Origin: Actinomadura kijaniata NBRC 14229
GTDB lineage: Bacteria; Actinomycetota; Actinomycetes; Streptosporangiales; Streptosporangiaceae
NCBI RefSeq assembly: GCF_001552175.1
Contig: NZ_BCQR01000016.1
Coordinates: 32,334 to 96,333, forward strand
Direction of reading: 5' to 3'
Length of the DNA stretch: 64,000 bases
Positions within the stretch are counted from its first letter, which is position 1. Every line of letters starts with the position of its first letter. The notes beneath the pieces were generated by a model. It was not told the origin of the DNA, made no database searches, and saw only the letters and a list, made by a program, of their open reading frames with translations. This document shows positions 16,863-25,640 of the stretch, one piece after another. Both the position numbers and the translations under genes were made by a program.

Positions 16863-17797
16863 AGGTCTCGCGGGTCTGCCTGGGCATGATGAGCTACGGG
16901 GATCGCGGCAGCCAGAGCTGGTACCTGGACGAGGAGCAGGCCGGACCGATCGTCCGCCGGGCCGTCGAGGCCGGCGTGACCTTCTTCGACACCGCCGACA
17001 TGTACTCGCTCGGACGCACCGAAGAGATCACTGGGCGGCTGCTGGCCGGGTTGTTCCCGCACCGCGAGGACTACGTGCTGGCCACCAAGGTCTATTTCCC
17101 GATGGGACCGGGCCCCAACGACGGAGGTCTGTCCCGCAAGCACGTGCTGTCGGCCATCGACGCCTCCCTGCGCCGCCTGGGCACCGACTACGTGGATCTC
17201 TACCAGATCCACCGCTGGGACTACGAGACGCCGATCGAGGAGACCATGCAGGCGCTGGACGAGGTGGTTAAAGCGGGCAAGGCCCGCTATATCGGAGCGT
17301 CGAGCATGTACGCCTGGCAGTTCGCCAAGGCGCAGCACTGCGCGCCGACCAGGTTCGTGTCCATGCAGAACCACTACAACCTGGTCTACCGGGAGGAGGA
17401 ACGGGAGATGATCCCGCTCTGCCTGGACCAAGGGGTCGGCGTCATCCCATGGAGCCCGCTGGCGCGGGGGCTGCTCGCGGGCAACCGCGAGCGCGGCGGC
17501 GGCCGCCGCACGGTGCGCGCGGACAGCGACTCCATCGCCGACGACCTGTATCAGGACGCCGACTTCGATGTGGTCGACGCCGTGCGGGCGGTCGCGGCCG
17601 AACGTGACGTTCCGCCCGCCCGGATCGCGCTGGCCTGGCTGCTGGGCCGCCCGGGCGTGACCGCACCGATCATCGGCGCGACCTCGCACCGGCACGTGGA
17701 CGACGCCGTCGCGGCGACGGAACTGAGGCTGACCGAGGAGGAGGTCCGGCGGCTGGATGCGCCGTACCGGCCGCACCCGGTCCTTGGACACACCTGA
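16829..17797 (+). CDS. Aldo/keto reductase
   Basis: 322 residues, full-length TIM-barrel AKR. The catalytic tetrad is visible: D54 (FFDTAD), Y59, K87 (LATKV) and H128 (YQIHRWD). The NADPH-binding end reads IIGATSHRHVDDAV. GAAGGAGGGAAC just before the ATG is a strong ribosome binding site inside the end of the EamA gene, giving coupled expression. Similar to YajO/Tas-like reductases acting on aldehydes and ketones. A strong hairpin terminator follows 12 bp after the stop. Confidence 0.94.
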   Translation: MEHVRLGSSGLKVSRVCLGMMSYGDRGSQSWYLDEEQAGPIVRRAVEAGVTFFDTADMYSLGRTEEITGRLLAGLFPHREDYVLATKVYFPMGPGPNDGGLSRKHVLSAIDASLRRLGTDYVDLYQIHRWDYETPIEETMQALDEVVKAGKARYIGASSMYAWQFAKAQHCAPTRFVSMQNHYNLVYREEEREMIPLCLDQGVGVIPWSPLARGLLAGNRERGGGRRTVRADSDSIADDLYQDADFDVVDAVRAVAAERDVPPARIALAWLLGRPGVTAPIIGATSHRHVDDAVAATELRLTEEEVRRLDAPYRPHPVLGHT

Positions 17798-17809
17798 CGG
17801 GGATGACGG

Positions 17810-17837
17810 GGGCGGGTGTCTCCCGCGACACCCGCCC
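17810..17837 (+). terminator. Strong stem-loop terminator
   Basis: GGGCGGGTGTC and GACACCCGCCC pair perfectly over 11 bp with a 6-nt loop, directly after the aldo/keto reductase. Rho-independent type without U-tract. Confidence 0.75.
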
Positions 17838-18037
17838 GACCCCGGCCGGGACCAGCGCGGAGCCGCGCACGGATCGCTGGCCCGGCGAACGGCCACGGCA
17901 CTGGGCCCTTGACGTCCGCTGACCTGGATCGTTCAGTGGGCGTTTGACGGGCTGGCCGGTGAACCGGTCGTGTCAGATCGGCGCGGCCGACACACGCGCC
18001 GCGCGACGCGGATGGCGACACCCTCGACGACGGCCGG

Positions 18038-18376
18038 TCACCTGCGCAGCCGACCCTTCTTGGGGGGATCGGCAGGCTCCCGCGCGAACACCAGCTCGGC
18101 GACGCAGACGCGCAGGTGCTGGGTGTGCTTGATCGGGTCGGCGGAGCGTTCACGCACCAGGCGGGACTTCTCCACGAGCCAGCTCGTCGGAGACGTACGG
18201 AACACGAGGCGCCCCTCGTCCTTGGGCAAGCTGCCACTCAACGAGGTGCGGCTTATCTCCTCGGCCCGGGCGATGGCCGCTTCCTTTCCGCCTTCGACGG
18301 GGACCTTGGCCACCAGGTTCCATGTGTTGTCGCCGCCGTGCGACTCGTTGGCCTCCACCAGCACGTACCAGCTCAT
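18038..18376 (-). CDS. Conserved-looking hypothetical protein
   Basis: 112 residues from the ATG at 18376, preceded by AGGGGG. The protein begins MSWYVLVEANESHGGDNTWN, has an alpha/beta composition with a basic C-terminus (PPKKGRLRR), and contains no membrane helix or signal peptide. High GC3 and a good ribosome binding site make it a real gene; I do not recognise a family. The pattern of a short beta domain with charged helices (VPVEGGKEAAIARAEEI) might suit a small regulatory or adaptor protein, but this is not evidence of function. Confidence 0.65.
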   Translation of the reverse strand: MSWYVLVEANESHGGDNTWNLVAKVPVEGGKEAAIARAEEISRTSLSGSLPKDEGRLVFRTSPTSWLVEKSRLVRERSADPIKHTQHLRVCVAELVFAREPADPPKKGRLRR

Positions 18377-18481
18377 GACCCGTACCCCCTGTGCTCCGCA
18401 TGTGCGCGCCCAACCTATACGGGTCACTACGGATGCCGACGGTGCGTCCGGGAACGCAGGCGGGACGTCCAAGATCGGCCT

Positions 18482-18808
18482 GTGACGAATGACCTGAACG
18501 CCCTGCTCACCGCCCTGTACATGAAGATCGACGGCGAGATCGGAGGATGGGCCGCCGACCGCGGTTGACGGACTCCGAGCCCGTCCGCCTCGCCCAAGCT
18601 GATGCTGATCCGCCCGCGCCGCCACGACGAACCCAAGCCCGCCCCTGGCCAGGCGTTCCCGTCCTGGCTGCGGCAACGCATCGAGGCGGTCATCTGGACG
18701 CCGAAGGACCAGCCGGGTCTGGAACGCCACCACGCCCGCACCACCGACGGGCTGTGGGCCCGCATCAGCCAGCCCATCAAACGCTCACTGATCGCCCACG
18801 ACCACTGA
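18482..18808 (+). pseudogene. IS982-family transposase remnant with internal deletion
   Basis: Only the two ends of an IS982 transposase remain. The N-terminus (GTG 18482, NDLNALLTALYMKIDGEIGG, then after a one-base shift RRPRLTDSEPVRLAQ) matches the start of the family, and from about 18602 the C-terminus resumes as RQRIEAVIWTPKDQPGLERH and RTTDGLWARISQ up to the stop at 18808. The intervening catalytic DDE core, normally around 170 residues, is missing; the junction is near 18596-18602. No terminal inverted repeats could be identified. The element cannot move by itself. Confidence 0.75.
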
Positions 18809-18835
18809 CCGGCACCAACCTTCCCCATCAACGAT

Positions 18836-19900
18836 CTAGGCGGAGGCGTTCAGTTCGGCCAGCAGCTCTCGGAGTGGCCCGTAATCCTCGTCCCAGGGGC
18901 GTGTGTCGGTGCGCGTGCCGAGCATGAGGCACAGTCGGCGGCCCCGGGCGTGGCGCTCGTCGCTCCACTGCTTCAGCCGGTCCAGCGCGGCCCGCACTTT
19001 CGCGACGTCCCCCGGGAACACGTGCAGGCCGATCTCGTTGAGCGAGGGACGGCTGACGTCGTGGAAGTGCGCCCCGGTCTCGAAGACGTCGCGGGTCCAG
19101 TACAGCTCGTCCATGCCGTTGTTCTCCATCCACTCCTCGACCACGCGGAGCCTGAACGTGCCCGCGAGGAGTTCACCGAGCCGAAGATGCGCCCATGGCA
19201 TCAGCGCGCCGGTCCCGGTTTCACGCGGGTGGGCGGTGATGCACGCCTTGAGCAGCGTGTCGGCGGCCTCGTCCAGTTCGCCGCGCACGATGAGAAGGTG
19301 GCCGAGCAGGTGACCGGCGTACGCGACGTACAGCGGGTTCCTCGCCCGCAACGCCCTGCGCAGCGGCTTCTCCGCCGCGTCGGGCTCGCCGTCGGCCAGG
19401 AGCAGGTCGCCCAGGAGCGCGGCGGCGAGATCGCGCTGCACCGTCCGGTCGGCGTCCGTCATGGCCTGGGCGAGGCGTTCCCGGGCGGTCTCCCGGGCCC
19501 CGGTCAGCCGGGCGGTGATCCCGGTCAGCAGCGGATCCGCGGCGGGTGGACGGCGGTCCAGAACGTCGGACAGCCCCCGCGGCTCCAGCACGGCGGCCAG
19601 CGGGCCCAGCCACGGGTCCTCTCCCTCCATCACCTGCCGCAGGGGAGCCCGGAACGGCTCGTCGAGGCTGATCGCGACGCCCGCCAGGGCCGCGGCGGCG
19701 TGGCCCGCCAGGGCGGTGCGGCCCGACGCGGCGAGCGGGCGCAGCGCCGCGAGCGACGCGGCGGCGTCACCGGCCCGGAACGGCTCCAGCGCGCTTTCTA
19801 CCTCTTCCGGCACCGGGGGCACCGGATCGGCCGGGAGCGGGATCGGGAAGCCGTCGGGCTCGAACGCGGGGGAGTCGTACACGGTGTGCGGGTCTTGCAT
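18836..19900 (-). CDS. Hypothetical TPR-like protein
   Basis: 354 residues, soluble, strongly alpha-helical. Residues about 30-230 show repeated Ala/Leu-rich helix pairs (for example DLAAALLGDLLLADGEPDAA, then YVAYAGHLLGHLLIVRGELD) with the spacing of tetratricopeptide-like repeats; the C-terminal part (about 235-354) is less repetitive and contains a Trp/Tyr-rich segment (WMENNGMDELYWTRD). No catalytic residues are evident. The ATG at 19900 has AGAAGAG upstream; earlier in-frame ATGs would add a composition unlike the rest. A palindrome ATGATCAT lies 47-54 bp upstream. Not assigned to a family. Confidence 0.7.
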   Translation of the reverse strand: MQDPHTVYDSPAFEPDGFPIPLPADPVPPVPEEVESALEPFRAGDAAASLAALRPLAASGRTALAGHAAAALAGVAISLDEPFRAPLRQVMEGEDPWLGPLAAVLEPRGLSDVLDRRPPAADPLLTGITARLTGARETARERLAQAMTDADRTVQRDLAAALLGDLLLADGEPDAAEKPLRRALRARNPLYVAYAGHLLGHLLIVRGELDEAADTLLKACITAHPRETGTGALMPWAHLRLGELLAGTFRLRVVEEWMENNGMDELYWTRDVFETGAHFHDVSRPSLNEIGLHVFPGDVAKVRAALDRLKQWSDERHARGRRLCLMLGTRTDTRPWDEDYGPLRELLAELNASA

Positions 19901-20165
19901 CGCGGAACTCTTCTCTGACGAGGGCCTGCACGGAGAGCGTTCCATGATGATCATGCATGGGACCGACAGAACGATCGGTTGCTCGGCGGCATATCGGGGT
20001 GGGCGAACGGCGCCTTGACGCCACGATCCGGCTCGCGCCGGCCCCGGGTCCGCAACCCGGTGATCGCGGGCCCGGCTCATCTCCGACCGGCTCTCGTGCG
20101 GATCGACGGCACATCACGGCGTGCCGTCATGGCGGCGCGACCGTGGCGGCCGGGAACGGCCCCGC

Positions 20166-20729
20166 TCAGCGCCCGTCCTCGGATCCCGCGTGCTCACCGG
20201 AGAGGCGCCGAACGCGCACCAGGTTGCGGACGGTGTTCCCGTCGTGCTGGTCGGTGTATTCGGCGACCGGGACGTAGCCGTGCTCGTGGTAGATGCGTCC
20301 GAGTTCGGGGCTGTCCGCCCAGTGGTCCAGGGCCAGGGCGGGAGCGTTGTGCGTGCGGGCGAGGCGCTCGGCGTGGGCCAGCAGGGCCGAACCCACGCCG
20401 CGGCCGTCGGGGCCGCGGTCGGTCATGACGGTGTGGATGAACATCGAGCCGTCGGGGACCACGCCGACGGGGACGCGCGGCGGGAGCACGAATGCCGCGG
20501 CCAGGAGCCCGACGCATCTGCCGTGTCGTTCGGCGACGGTGATGACGCCCTGGGAGGTCCAGCCGGCGACCCGGTCGGCGAACCCCGGCTGTTGCGAGAA
20601 CGGCACCGTTCCCCACTGCCGGGGTCGGCCTTGGGCCACCAGCCACTTCAGAACGGAGTCCATCAGCGCCAGCAGGGCCGGGACATCGCCCGTTGTCGCC
20701 TGCCGCAGGCGCAGCGGGTGCTTCGGCAT
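20166..20729 (-). CDS. GNAT-family N-acetyltransferase
   Basis: 187 residues. The core acetyl-CoA loop is GPDGRGVGSALLAHAERLA, preceded by the beta-4 strand MFIHTVMTDR and followed by LALDHWADSPELGRIYHEHG, the usual C-terminal helix-strand of GNATs. Start ATG 20729 has GGGAGG five bases upstream. It is divergent from a MarR regulator (20790); its promoter, TTGACA with a 17-bp spacer, overlaps the MarR start region, implying control by MarR. Substrate unknown. Confidence 0.9.
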   Translation of the reverse strand: MPKHPLRLRQATTGDVPALLALMDSVLKWLVAQGRPRQWGTVPFSQQPGFADRVAGWTSQGVITVAERHGRCVGLLAAAFVLPPRVPVGVVPDGSMFIHTVMTDRGPDGRGVGSALLAHAERLARTHNAPALALDHWADSPELGRIYHEHGYVPVAEYTDQHDGNTVRNLVRVRRLSGEHAGSEDGR

Positions 20730-20767
20730 GGCGGCCTCCCGGGGGATAGAGTGGACCAACCCGATTG

Positions 20768-20796
20768 ATTCAACTTTCTAAGGATTAGATTGTCAA
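20768..20796 (-). promoter_or_regulatory. Promoter of the GNAT gene, overlapping marR start
   Basis: On the minus strand TTGACA (20796-20791) is a perfect -35 box, followed after 17 bp by TTGAAT (20773-20768), four of six matches to the -10 consensus. The -35 box overlaps the first codons of the divergent MarR gene, and TTGATTCAA (20765-20773) is a small palindrome in the same place. Confidence 0.5.
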
Positions 20797-21257
20797 AGGA
20801 AACCCGGGTCGGCGCCATCACCAGGGCGGTTCAGGAGCTTCAGGACGCTACCGACCTGATCGACGAACTGGCGGCCCGGCGCCTGGGCGTCAACCGCACC
20901 GATCTGCGGTGCCTGAGCCGGCTGACCGCCCGCGGCCCGTTGACCGCGAGCGAGCTGGCGGCCGCCGCCGGACTGACCGGAGGCGCGACCACCACGGCCA
21001 TCGACCGGCTGGAACGGGCCGGTCTGGCCCGGCGCGTCCGTGATGCGGCGGACCGGCGGCGCGTCCTGGTCCACCTGACCGATCAGGCCCACGCGGTCAG
21101 CCGGGAGATCTGGGGGCCGATCGTGACCGACGCCCTGGCCGAGTTGCACAGGTTCACCCTCGCCGAGCTGGACGTCATCGAGACGTTCCTGCATCGCGCG
21201 CTGGACAACCAGACCCGGCACGCCGACCGCCTGCGTTCGCAGATGCCACGGCGATGA
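20790..21257 (+). CDS. MarR-family regulator
   Basis: 155 residues from the TTG at 20790, with TAAGGA five bases upstream. The winged helix is clear: LTASELAAAAGLTGGATTTA as helix-turn-helix, then DRLERAGLARRV and the wing RDAADRRRVLVHLT. Divergent from the GNAT gene at 20729, which is the probable target together with itself. Ligand unknown. Confidence 0.92.
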   Translation: MSKETRVGAITRAVQELQDATDLIDELAARRLGVNRTDLRCLSRLTARGPLTASELAAAAGLTGGATTTAIDRLERAGLARRVRDAADRRRVLVHLTDQAHAVSREIWGPIVTDALAELHRFTLAELDVIETFLHRALDNQTRHADRLRSQMPRR

Positions 21258-21703
21258 ACTCGAAGCACCACGTCCAGGGTCTGTCGTCGAAACTCACGGA
21301 CACAGCGATAGGGCGAGCTTGCCGTGGCGGGTGGCGACACCGCGCCAGCGCGTGAGCTGGCTGGAGCGGCGTTCCACCGCGTTGCGGCGTGGAGCGCTCC
21401 GCGTCGAAAGCCGGTGGGCCTTCACCCCGTGAGGACGCCTCGCCCCCAGGTCCCGCACCACGGTGAAGATGGTGCGGTCAGCGGCGTTGCCGCCGGTCAC
21501 CCCCTGGAATCCGCGTGCCGTGGCCGTCGTGAAGGACGCTCCGCCCGGCGCGCAGGCGGGCTGTGTCGTCTCCCACACCGTGCTGGACGAGTCCGAGGTC
21601 GGCGCCGGCCCGTCGCCGGGATCGGGGATCGGCCACCAACCGATGGCGCGTCCGGCACATCCAATAGAGACGATCATGTCTTTTTGGAGTAGGGAGCGTC
21701 TCG
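21258..21703. other. Interval between marR and the kinase gene
   Basis: Contains the IS5 remnant above and, at its right end, the promoter and ribosome binding site (AGGGAG) of the kinase gene. Nothing else seen. Confidence 0.4.
21294..21515 (-). pseudogene. IS5-type transposase remnant
   Basis: Read on the minus strand, GGNAADRTIFTVVRDLG resembles the early catalytic region of IS5-family transposases and, after an internal loss, RNAVERRSSQLTRWRGVATR matches the conserved C-terminal block (consensus RN-VER-F-LK-WRGIATRY). A stop at 21294 ends the frame prematurely. The DDE core is missing. GGTCTGTCGTCGAAACTCAC just beside it (about 21278-21297) could be an eroded terminal repeat. Non-functional. 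Confidence 0.6.
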
Positions 21704-24700
21704 GTGGCGATCGAACCCCTGGTGCCCGGCGAGCCGTCGCGGCTGGGCGACTACTGGCTGGCCGGACGGCTGGGCGCGGGCGGACAGGGGGTGGTGTACG
21801 AGGGATACGGGCCGAACGGGGAACGGGTCGCGGTCAAGGCCCTGCACGCCGACCACTCCGCCGTGCACCGCGAGTTGTTCGCCCGGGAAGTGCAGGCGTT
21901 GCAGCGGGTGGCGCAGTTCTGCACGGCCCGGGTGCTGGCGGTCGATCTGGAGTCGACGCCGCCGTTCATCGTCAGCGAGTACATCCCGGGACCGACCCTC
22001 AAGCAGGCGGTGGAGGCGAACGGCCCCTGCCAGGCAGGTGAGCTGTACCGGCTGGCGATCGGGATCGCCACGGCGCTGACCGCGATCCACCGGGCCGGGG
22101 TGGTCCACCGCGACCTCAAGCCGGCCAACGTGCTGCTGGGGCCGGACGGACCGCGCGTGATCGACTTCGGGGTCGCCCGCACCGACGACACCTCGCGCAG
22201 CACGACCGGGGTGAAGGGAACGCTCCGGTACATGGCGCCGGAGGTCTTCGGCGGCCACAAGCCCACCTTCGCCGTCGACGTCTGGGCGTGGGGCGCGACC
22301 GTGTTCTTCGCCGCGACCGGACGGTACCCGTTCGAGGGCGAGACCCTGCCCCAGCTGATGCACGCGGTGCGGAACTCCGAACCCGACACCTCCGTGCTGC
22401 CCGACGTGCTGGAACCCGTCGTCACCGCGGCGCTGGCCAAGGACCCCGCCCAGCGGCCGACCGCGCAGCGGTTGCTGATGGACCTGCTGATGGCCACCCC
22501 GGACACCGACCTGCTCCAGGAAGGCGTGCGGGCGGCCGCGGCGGTCCGCCCGCGGGGCGCGGTCGCGCCGACGCTCGGTGAACGCGCCGAGGCCGCGTTC
22601 CGGCGGCTGGACGCGGCCGCGCAGGCGGCCGTCCCGCCGGTGCTGCTGCGCATGGTGTCGGACGGGGCCGACCTTCTGCGGCCCGCGGCGCGCGCCGAGT
22701 TCACCGACGGCCGGACACCGGAGAACGCGATCGAGACCGTGCTGTCCTCGTTCACCCGCGCGGGCGTGCTGACCTGGGACGGCCGGCACTTCACGATCGC
22801 CACGGCCGCGCTGCTGCGGGCCTGGCCCCGGCTGCGTGACTGGGCCGAAGCCGAACGCGCCGGCCTGGCCACCCACCGGGAGCTCGCGGACGGGGCCCGG
22901 CTGTGGGACGCCCACGGACGCAAGAGCGGCGACCTGTTCCAGGGCACCCGGCTCGACCGCGCCACGGCCTGGGTCGCCGAAGGCCGCCGCCACCTCACCG
23001 TCAACACGGCCGAGCGCGCCTTCCTCGACGCCGCCGCCCGCCGCCGCTCCACCCGCCGCAGGGCCGTCCTCGGCGGGATGGCGCTGCTGCTGGTGGCGTC
23101 GATGGGCGCCGGAACCCTGATCCTCCTGCAGAGCCGGACCGTCGCCCGGCAACGCGACGCCGCCATCAGCAGGCAGCTGGCGGCCCAGGCCCTGCAGGTG
23201 CGGCGCACCGACCCGGGCCTGGCCCGCCGCCTGGCGGTGGCCGCCGCGGCGCTGGCCGGGGACACCCACGACACCCACCATGCGCTGCTCACCGTGTCGT
23301 CGCAGTGGGAGCAGGACATCTGGCCGGCCCCCGGCATCGACGGTTCGTGGTTCACCGTCCCGCCCGGCGGCGCCGGTCCGCAGATCTTCCTGAAGGGCAA
23401 CACCCTCACCCTGATCGACCCCGAGGCCCGGCGGAGGGGACGCACGATCACCGTCACCGGCCCCAAGCTGACGGGGATGGACCTGACCTTGGACGGCAGG
23501 CGGATCCTCACCCGCCAGCAGGACGGGACCCTGGTGCTGTGGGACGTCGCCTCCGGCGCCCCCGGCCCCCTGCCCCACAAGCTGTCCCCCGAGCGGGCGG
23601 ACCACTTCTGGCTCAGCCCGACCGGCGCGAAACTGGTGACCGGCGGCAAGGGGACGATCAGGGTGCTGGAGACCGCCACCGGCAGGGAACTGAGCAGCAT
23701 CAAGGTCGACCACGAGCCGGACGGCCTGGCGTTGTCCCCCGACGACCGCTTCATGCTCGTACCCGTCGCCGACGGCAAGGACAAGCAGCGGCTGGCCTGG
23801 TGGGACCTGACCACCGGCAGGGAACTGAGGACACCGCGCATGCCCCGGGGGATCCCGCGGAAGCCGAAGGTGTTCACCAACACGACGTTCAGCCCCGACG
23901 GACGGTTCGTCGCGACCCGCTACGGCGATCAGATCGCCGTCTTCAACGCCCACACCCATGAGATCCGAACGACGCTGGAGATCCCCCGAGCGGACCGGTC
24001 GAGCTCCGACCAGTCCATGACGTTCAGCCGCGACGGCGAGTACCTCGCCTCCAACATGACGTTGTGGAGCACCGAGCCCAGCGGCCTCTCGCGGCCCTAC
24101 CTGCGCCACCGGACCGACATCCCATGCAGCGGCACCCGCTTCACCGCCAGCGGGACGAGCCTGTCCTGTTTCGACGGCTGGAGACGGTTCCAGACGATCG
24201 ACGTGGCCGCGTTCGTCCGCCCGCGGAAGGTCGCCGACCTCTTCAACCAGTCGGCGATCAGCCTCGACGGGACCACTCTGGCCACCGGCGACACCGGCTC
24301 CGGCACCGTCCAGATCTGGGACACCGCGACCGGGGCCCGCCGCGAGACGATCACGCTTCCCTACAAACTCGGGGCCCCGGAGAACCCCACGATGTTCCTG
24401 TCGCCCAACGGGCGGTTGCTCGGTGTGGCCCGCCAGAACGGCTCGGTCGAGATCTGGGACGTGAAGGCGCGCACCAGACGCCTCACCCTGAACCCGGGGC
24501 TGCGGCCATCGAGCATCGCGCCGACACCGTCGTTCTCCCCGGACGGCAAGGCGGTGGCCGTTCTCGCTCCCGGCCAGAAGAACAACATCCCGACCGTGCT
24601 GACGTTCTGGGACACCGCCTCCGGACGATCCCTCGGCCAGGCCCGGAGCACGCCGGAGGCCGCCGGTTACGGCGGCTCCGAGATCCGCACCGTCTGGAGC

Positions 24701-25261
24701 CAGGACGGCCGCCGGGTCATCTCCGCCACCGAACTCGGCGTGGTGGAGTTCCCGTCCGGGAGGACGCTGGTCCCGCCCGGCGCCCTGGGATCCACGGTGC
24801 TGCGGTCCGTGCAGGCCCTCAGCGCGGACGGCGTTCTCGCCACCATCGACCAGCGCGCCCTGGTCTTCTGGGACGCCCGCACCCTCCGACAGAAGGGCAA
24901 CCCCATCTGGCTTCCGGCCGGCGGCACCCCGATCACCGCGTTCTCGCCGGACGGCCGGCTGGCCGCCACCACCGACGCCCAAGGAAGGATCGACATCTGG
25001 GACGTCGAGAGGCAACGCCGCGTCGGGCTCCCGCTCACCGGCCACACCTACGACTCCGGAAGCAGCATGCTGATCGGCTCGCTGGCGTTCAGCGCCGACG
25101 GCTCCCGCGTTCACAGCGTGGGCAGGGACGACGGAAGGCTCCTCAGCCACCTCGTCGCTCCCGACCTGCTCAAGCAGAAGCTGTGCAAGATCTCCGGGCC
25201 GCTGACCGAACGGGAGTGGGCGGTCCACGTCCAGGACGTCGACTACCGCGAGACCTGCTAG
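21704..25261 (+). CDS. Ser/Thr protein kinase with STAND-like middle segment, one TM helix and WD40 propellers
   Basis: 1185 residues. Kinase domain at 15-270 with all key residues: glycine loop GAGGQG, K45 in VAVK, E62, HRDLKPAN (D137), DFG (D154) and APE. Residues about 330-445 are not kinase: the pattern ALLRAWPRLRDWAEAERAG and GDLFQGTRLDRATAWV is what follows the NTPase in nSTAND-WD40 proteins, but no NTPase P-loop is present. A TM helix (about 453-475, LGGMALLLVASMGAGTLILL) and the linker ARRLAVAAAAL lead into a long beta-propeller region (500-1170) with many WD-like SPDG blades, which would be outside the cell. GTG start with GGGAG upstream. It looks like a receptor kinase; signal and substrate unknown. 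Confidence 0.9.
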   Translation: MAIEPLVPGEPSRLGDYWLAGRLGAGGQGVVYEGYGPNGERVAVKALHADHSAVHRELFAREVQALQRVAQFCTARVLAVDLESTPPFIVSEYIPGPTLKQAVEANGPCQAGELYRLAIGIATALTAIHRAGVVHRDLKPANVLLGPDGPRVIDFGVARTDDTSRSTTGVKGTLRYMAPEVFGGHKPTFAVDVWAWGATVFFAATGRYPFEGETLPQLMHAVRNSEPDTSVLPDVLEPVVTAALAKDPAQRPTAQRLLMDLLMATPDTDLLQEGVRAAAAVRPRGAVAPTLGERAEAAFRRLDAAAQAAVPPVLLRMVSDGADLLRPAARAEFTDGRTPENAIETVLSSFTRAGVLTWDGRHFTIATAALLRAWPRLRDWAEAERAGLATHRELADGARLWDAHGRKSGDLFQGTRLDRATAWVAEGRRHLTVNTAERAFLDAAARRRSTRRRAVLGGMALLLVASMGAGTLILLQSRTVARQRDAAISRQLAAQALQVRRTDPGLARRLAVAAAALAGDTHDTHHALLTVSSQWEQDIWPAPGIDGSWFTVPPGGAGPQIFLKGNTLTLIDPEARRRGRTITVTGPKLTGMDLTLDGRRILTRQQDGTLVLWDVASGAPGPLPHKLSPERADHFWLSPTGAKLVTGGKGTIRVLETATGRELSSIKVDHEPDGLALSPDDRFMLVPVADGKDKQRLAWWDLTTGRELRTPRMPRGIPRKPKVFTNTTFSPDGRFVATRYGDQIAVFNAHTHEIRTTLEIPRADRSSSDQSMTFSRDGEYLASNMTLWSTEPSGLSRPYLRHRTDIPCSGTRFTASGTSLSCFDGWRRFQTIDVAAFVRPRKVADLFNQSAISLDGTTLATGDTGSGTVQIWDTATGARRETITLPYKLGAPENPTMFLSPNGRLLGVARQNGSVEIWDVKARTRRLTLNPGLRPSSIAPTPSFSPDGKAVAVLAPGQKNNIPTVLTFWDTASGRSLGQARSTPEAAGYGGSEIRTVWSQDGRRVISATELGVVEFPSGRTLVPPGALGSTVLRSVQALSADGVLATIDQRALVFWDARTLRQKGNPIWLPAGGTPITAFSPDGRLAATTDAQGRIDIWDVERQRRVGLPLTGHTYDSGSSMLIGSLAFSADGSRVHSVGRDDGRLLSHLVAPDLLKQKLCKISGPLTEREWAVHVQDVDYRETC

Positions 25262-25352
25262 CGCCGCGCTCACGGCGGTGGTCCGGGACGGTCCCGGGAG
25301 CGGCGGAGCCGAGCCCGATCCAGTTCGCGGTGACAGACCGAGAGGAGCTCAC

Positions 25353-25598
25353 ATGCCAGGCCCCCTGCTGTTCCTGCTCGTCATCTTCGGGTCCATCGCC
25401 GCCGTCATCGGCGCCCTGCTCGTCATCGGGGTCGTCTTCGCGGGGGTCGCGTCGCTGTTCTCCAGCGGCGGCAACCCCGCCGTCGGGGGCGGTTCGTCCG
25501 CGAGCCGTCCCGACCCCTTCGGTCCGGGCGGCGGCTGCGAAGACGGGAGCCGCGATGCGAGCTGCGGCGACGGGGGCGGCTGCGGCTGCGGCGGCTGA
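25353..25598 (+). CDS. Small membrane protein with Gly/Cys-rich tail
   Basis: 81 residues with GAGGAG seven bases before the ATG. Residues 3-36 form one long or two short hydrophobic helices (LLFLLVIFGSIAAVIGALLV); the rest is a flexible tail of Gly, Ser and Asp ending in CGDGGGCGCGG, with five cysteines in the last 22 residues. It follows the kinase gene by 91 bp and could be transcribed with it. Clustered Cys in a Gly-rich tail suggest metal or redox binding, or lipid/thiol modification, but no family is recognised. Confidence 0.7.
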   Translation: MPGPLLFLLVIFGSIAAVIGALLVIGVVFAGVASLFSSGGNPAVGGGSSASRPDPFGPGGGCEDGSRDASCGDGGGCGCGG

Positions 25599-25606
25599 CC
25601 CCGGCC

Positions 25607-25625
25607 CCTCCGCGGACGGCGGAGG
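25607..25625. terminator. Hairpin between convergent genes
   Basis: CCTCCGC and GCGGAGG pair over 7 bp with a 5-nt loop, nine bases after the small membrane protein and 16 bp before the end of the convergent response regulator gene. Confidence 0.55.
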
Positions 25626-25640
25626 AGGTCTGGACGCGGA

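Noticed and set aside
21674..25273. Very long open frame on the minus strand opposite the kinase-WD40 gene
   Set aside because: Its product is a low-complexity Gly/Val/Arg/Pro string typical of the antisense of GC3-rich coding DNA; the plus strand encodes clear kinase and WD40 motifs.
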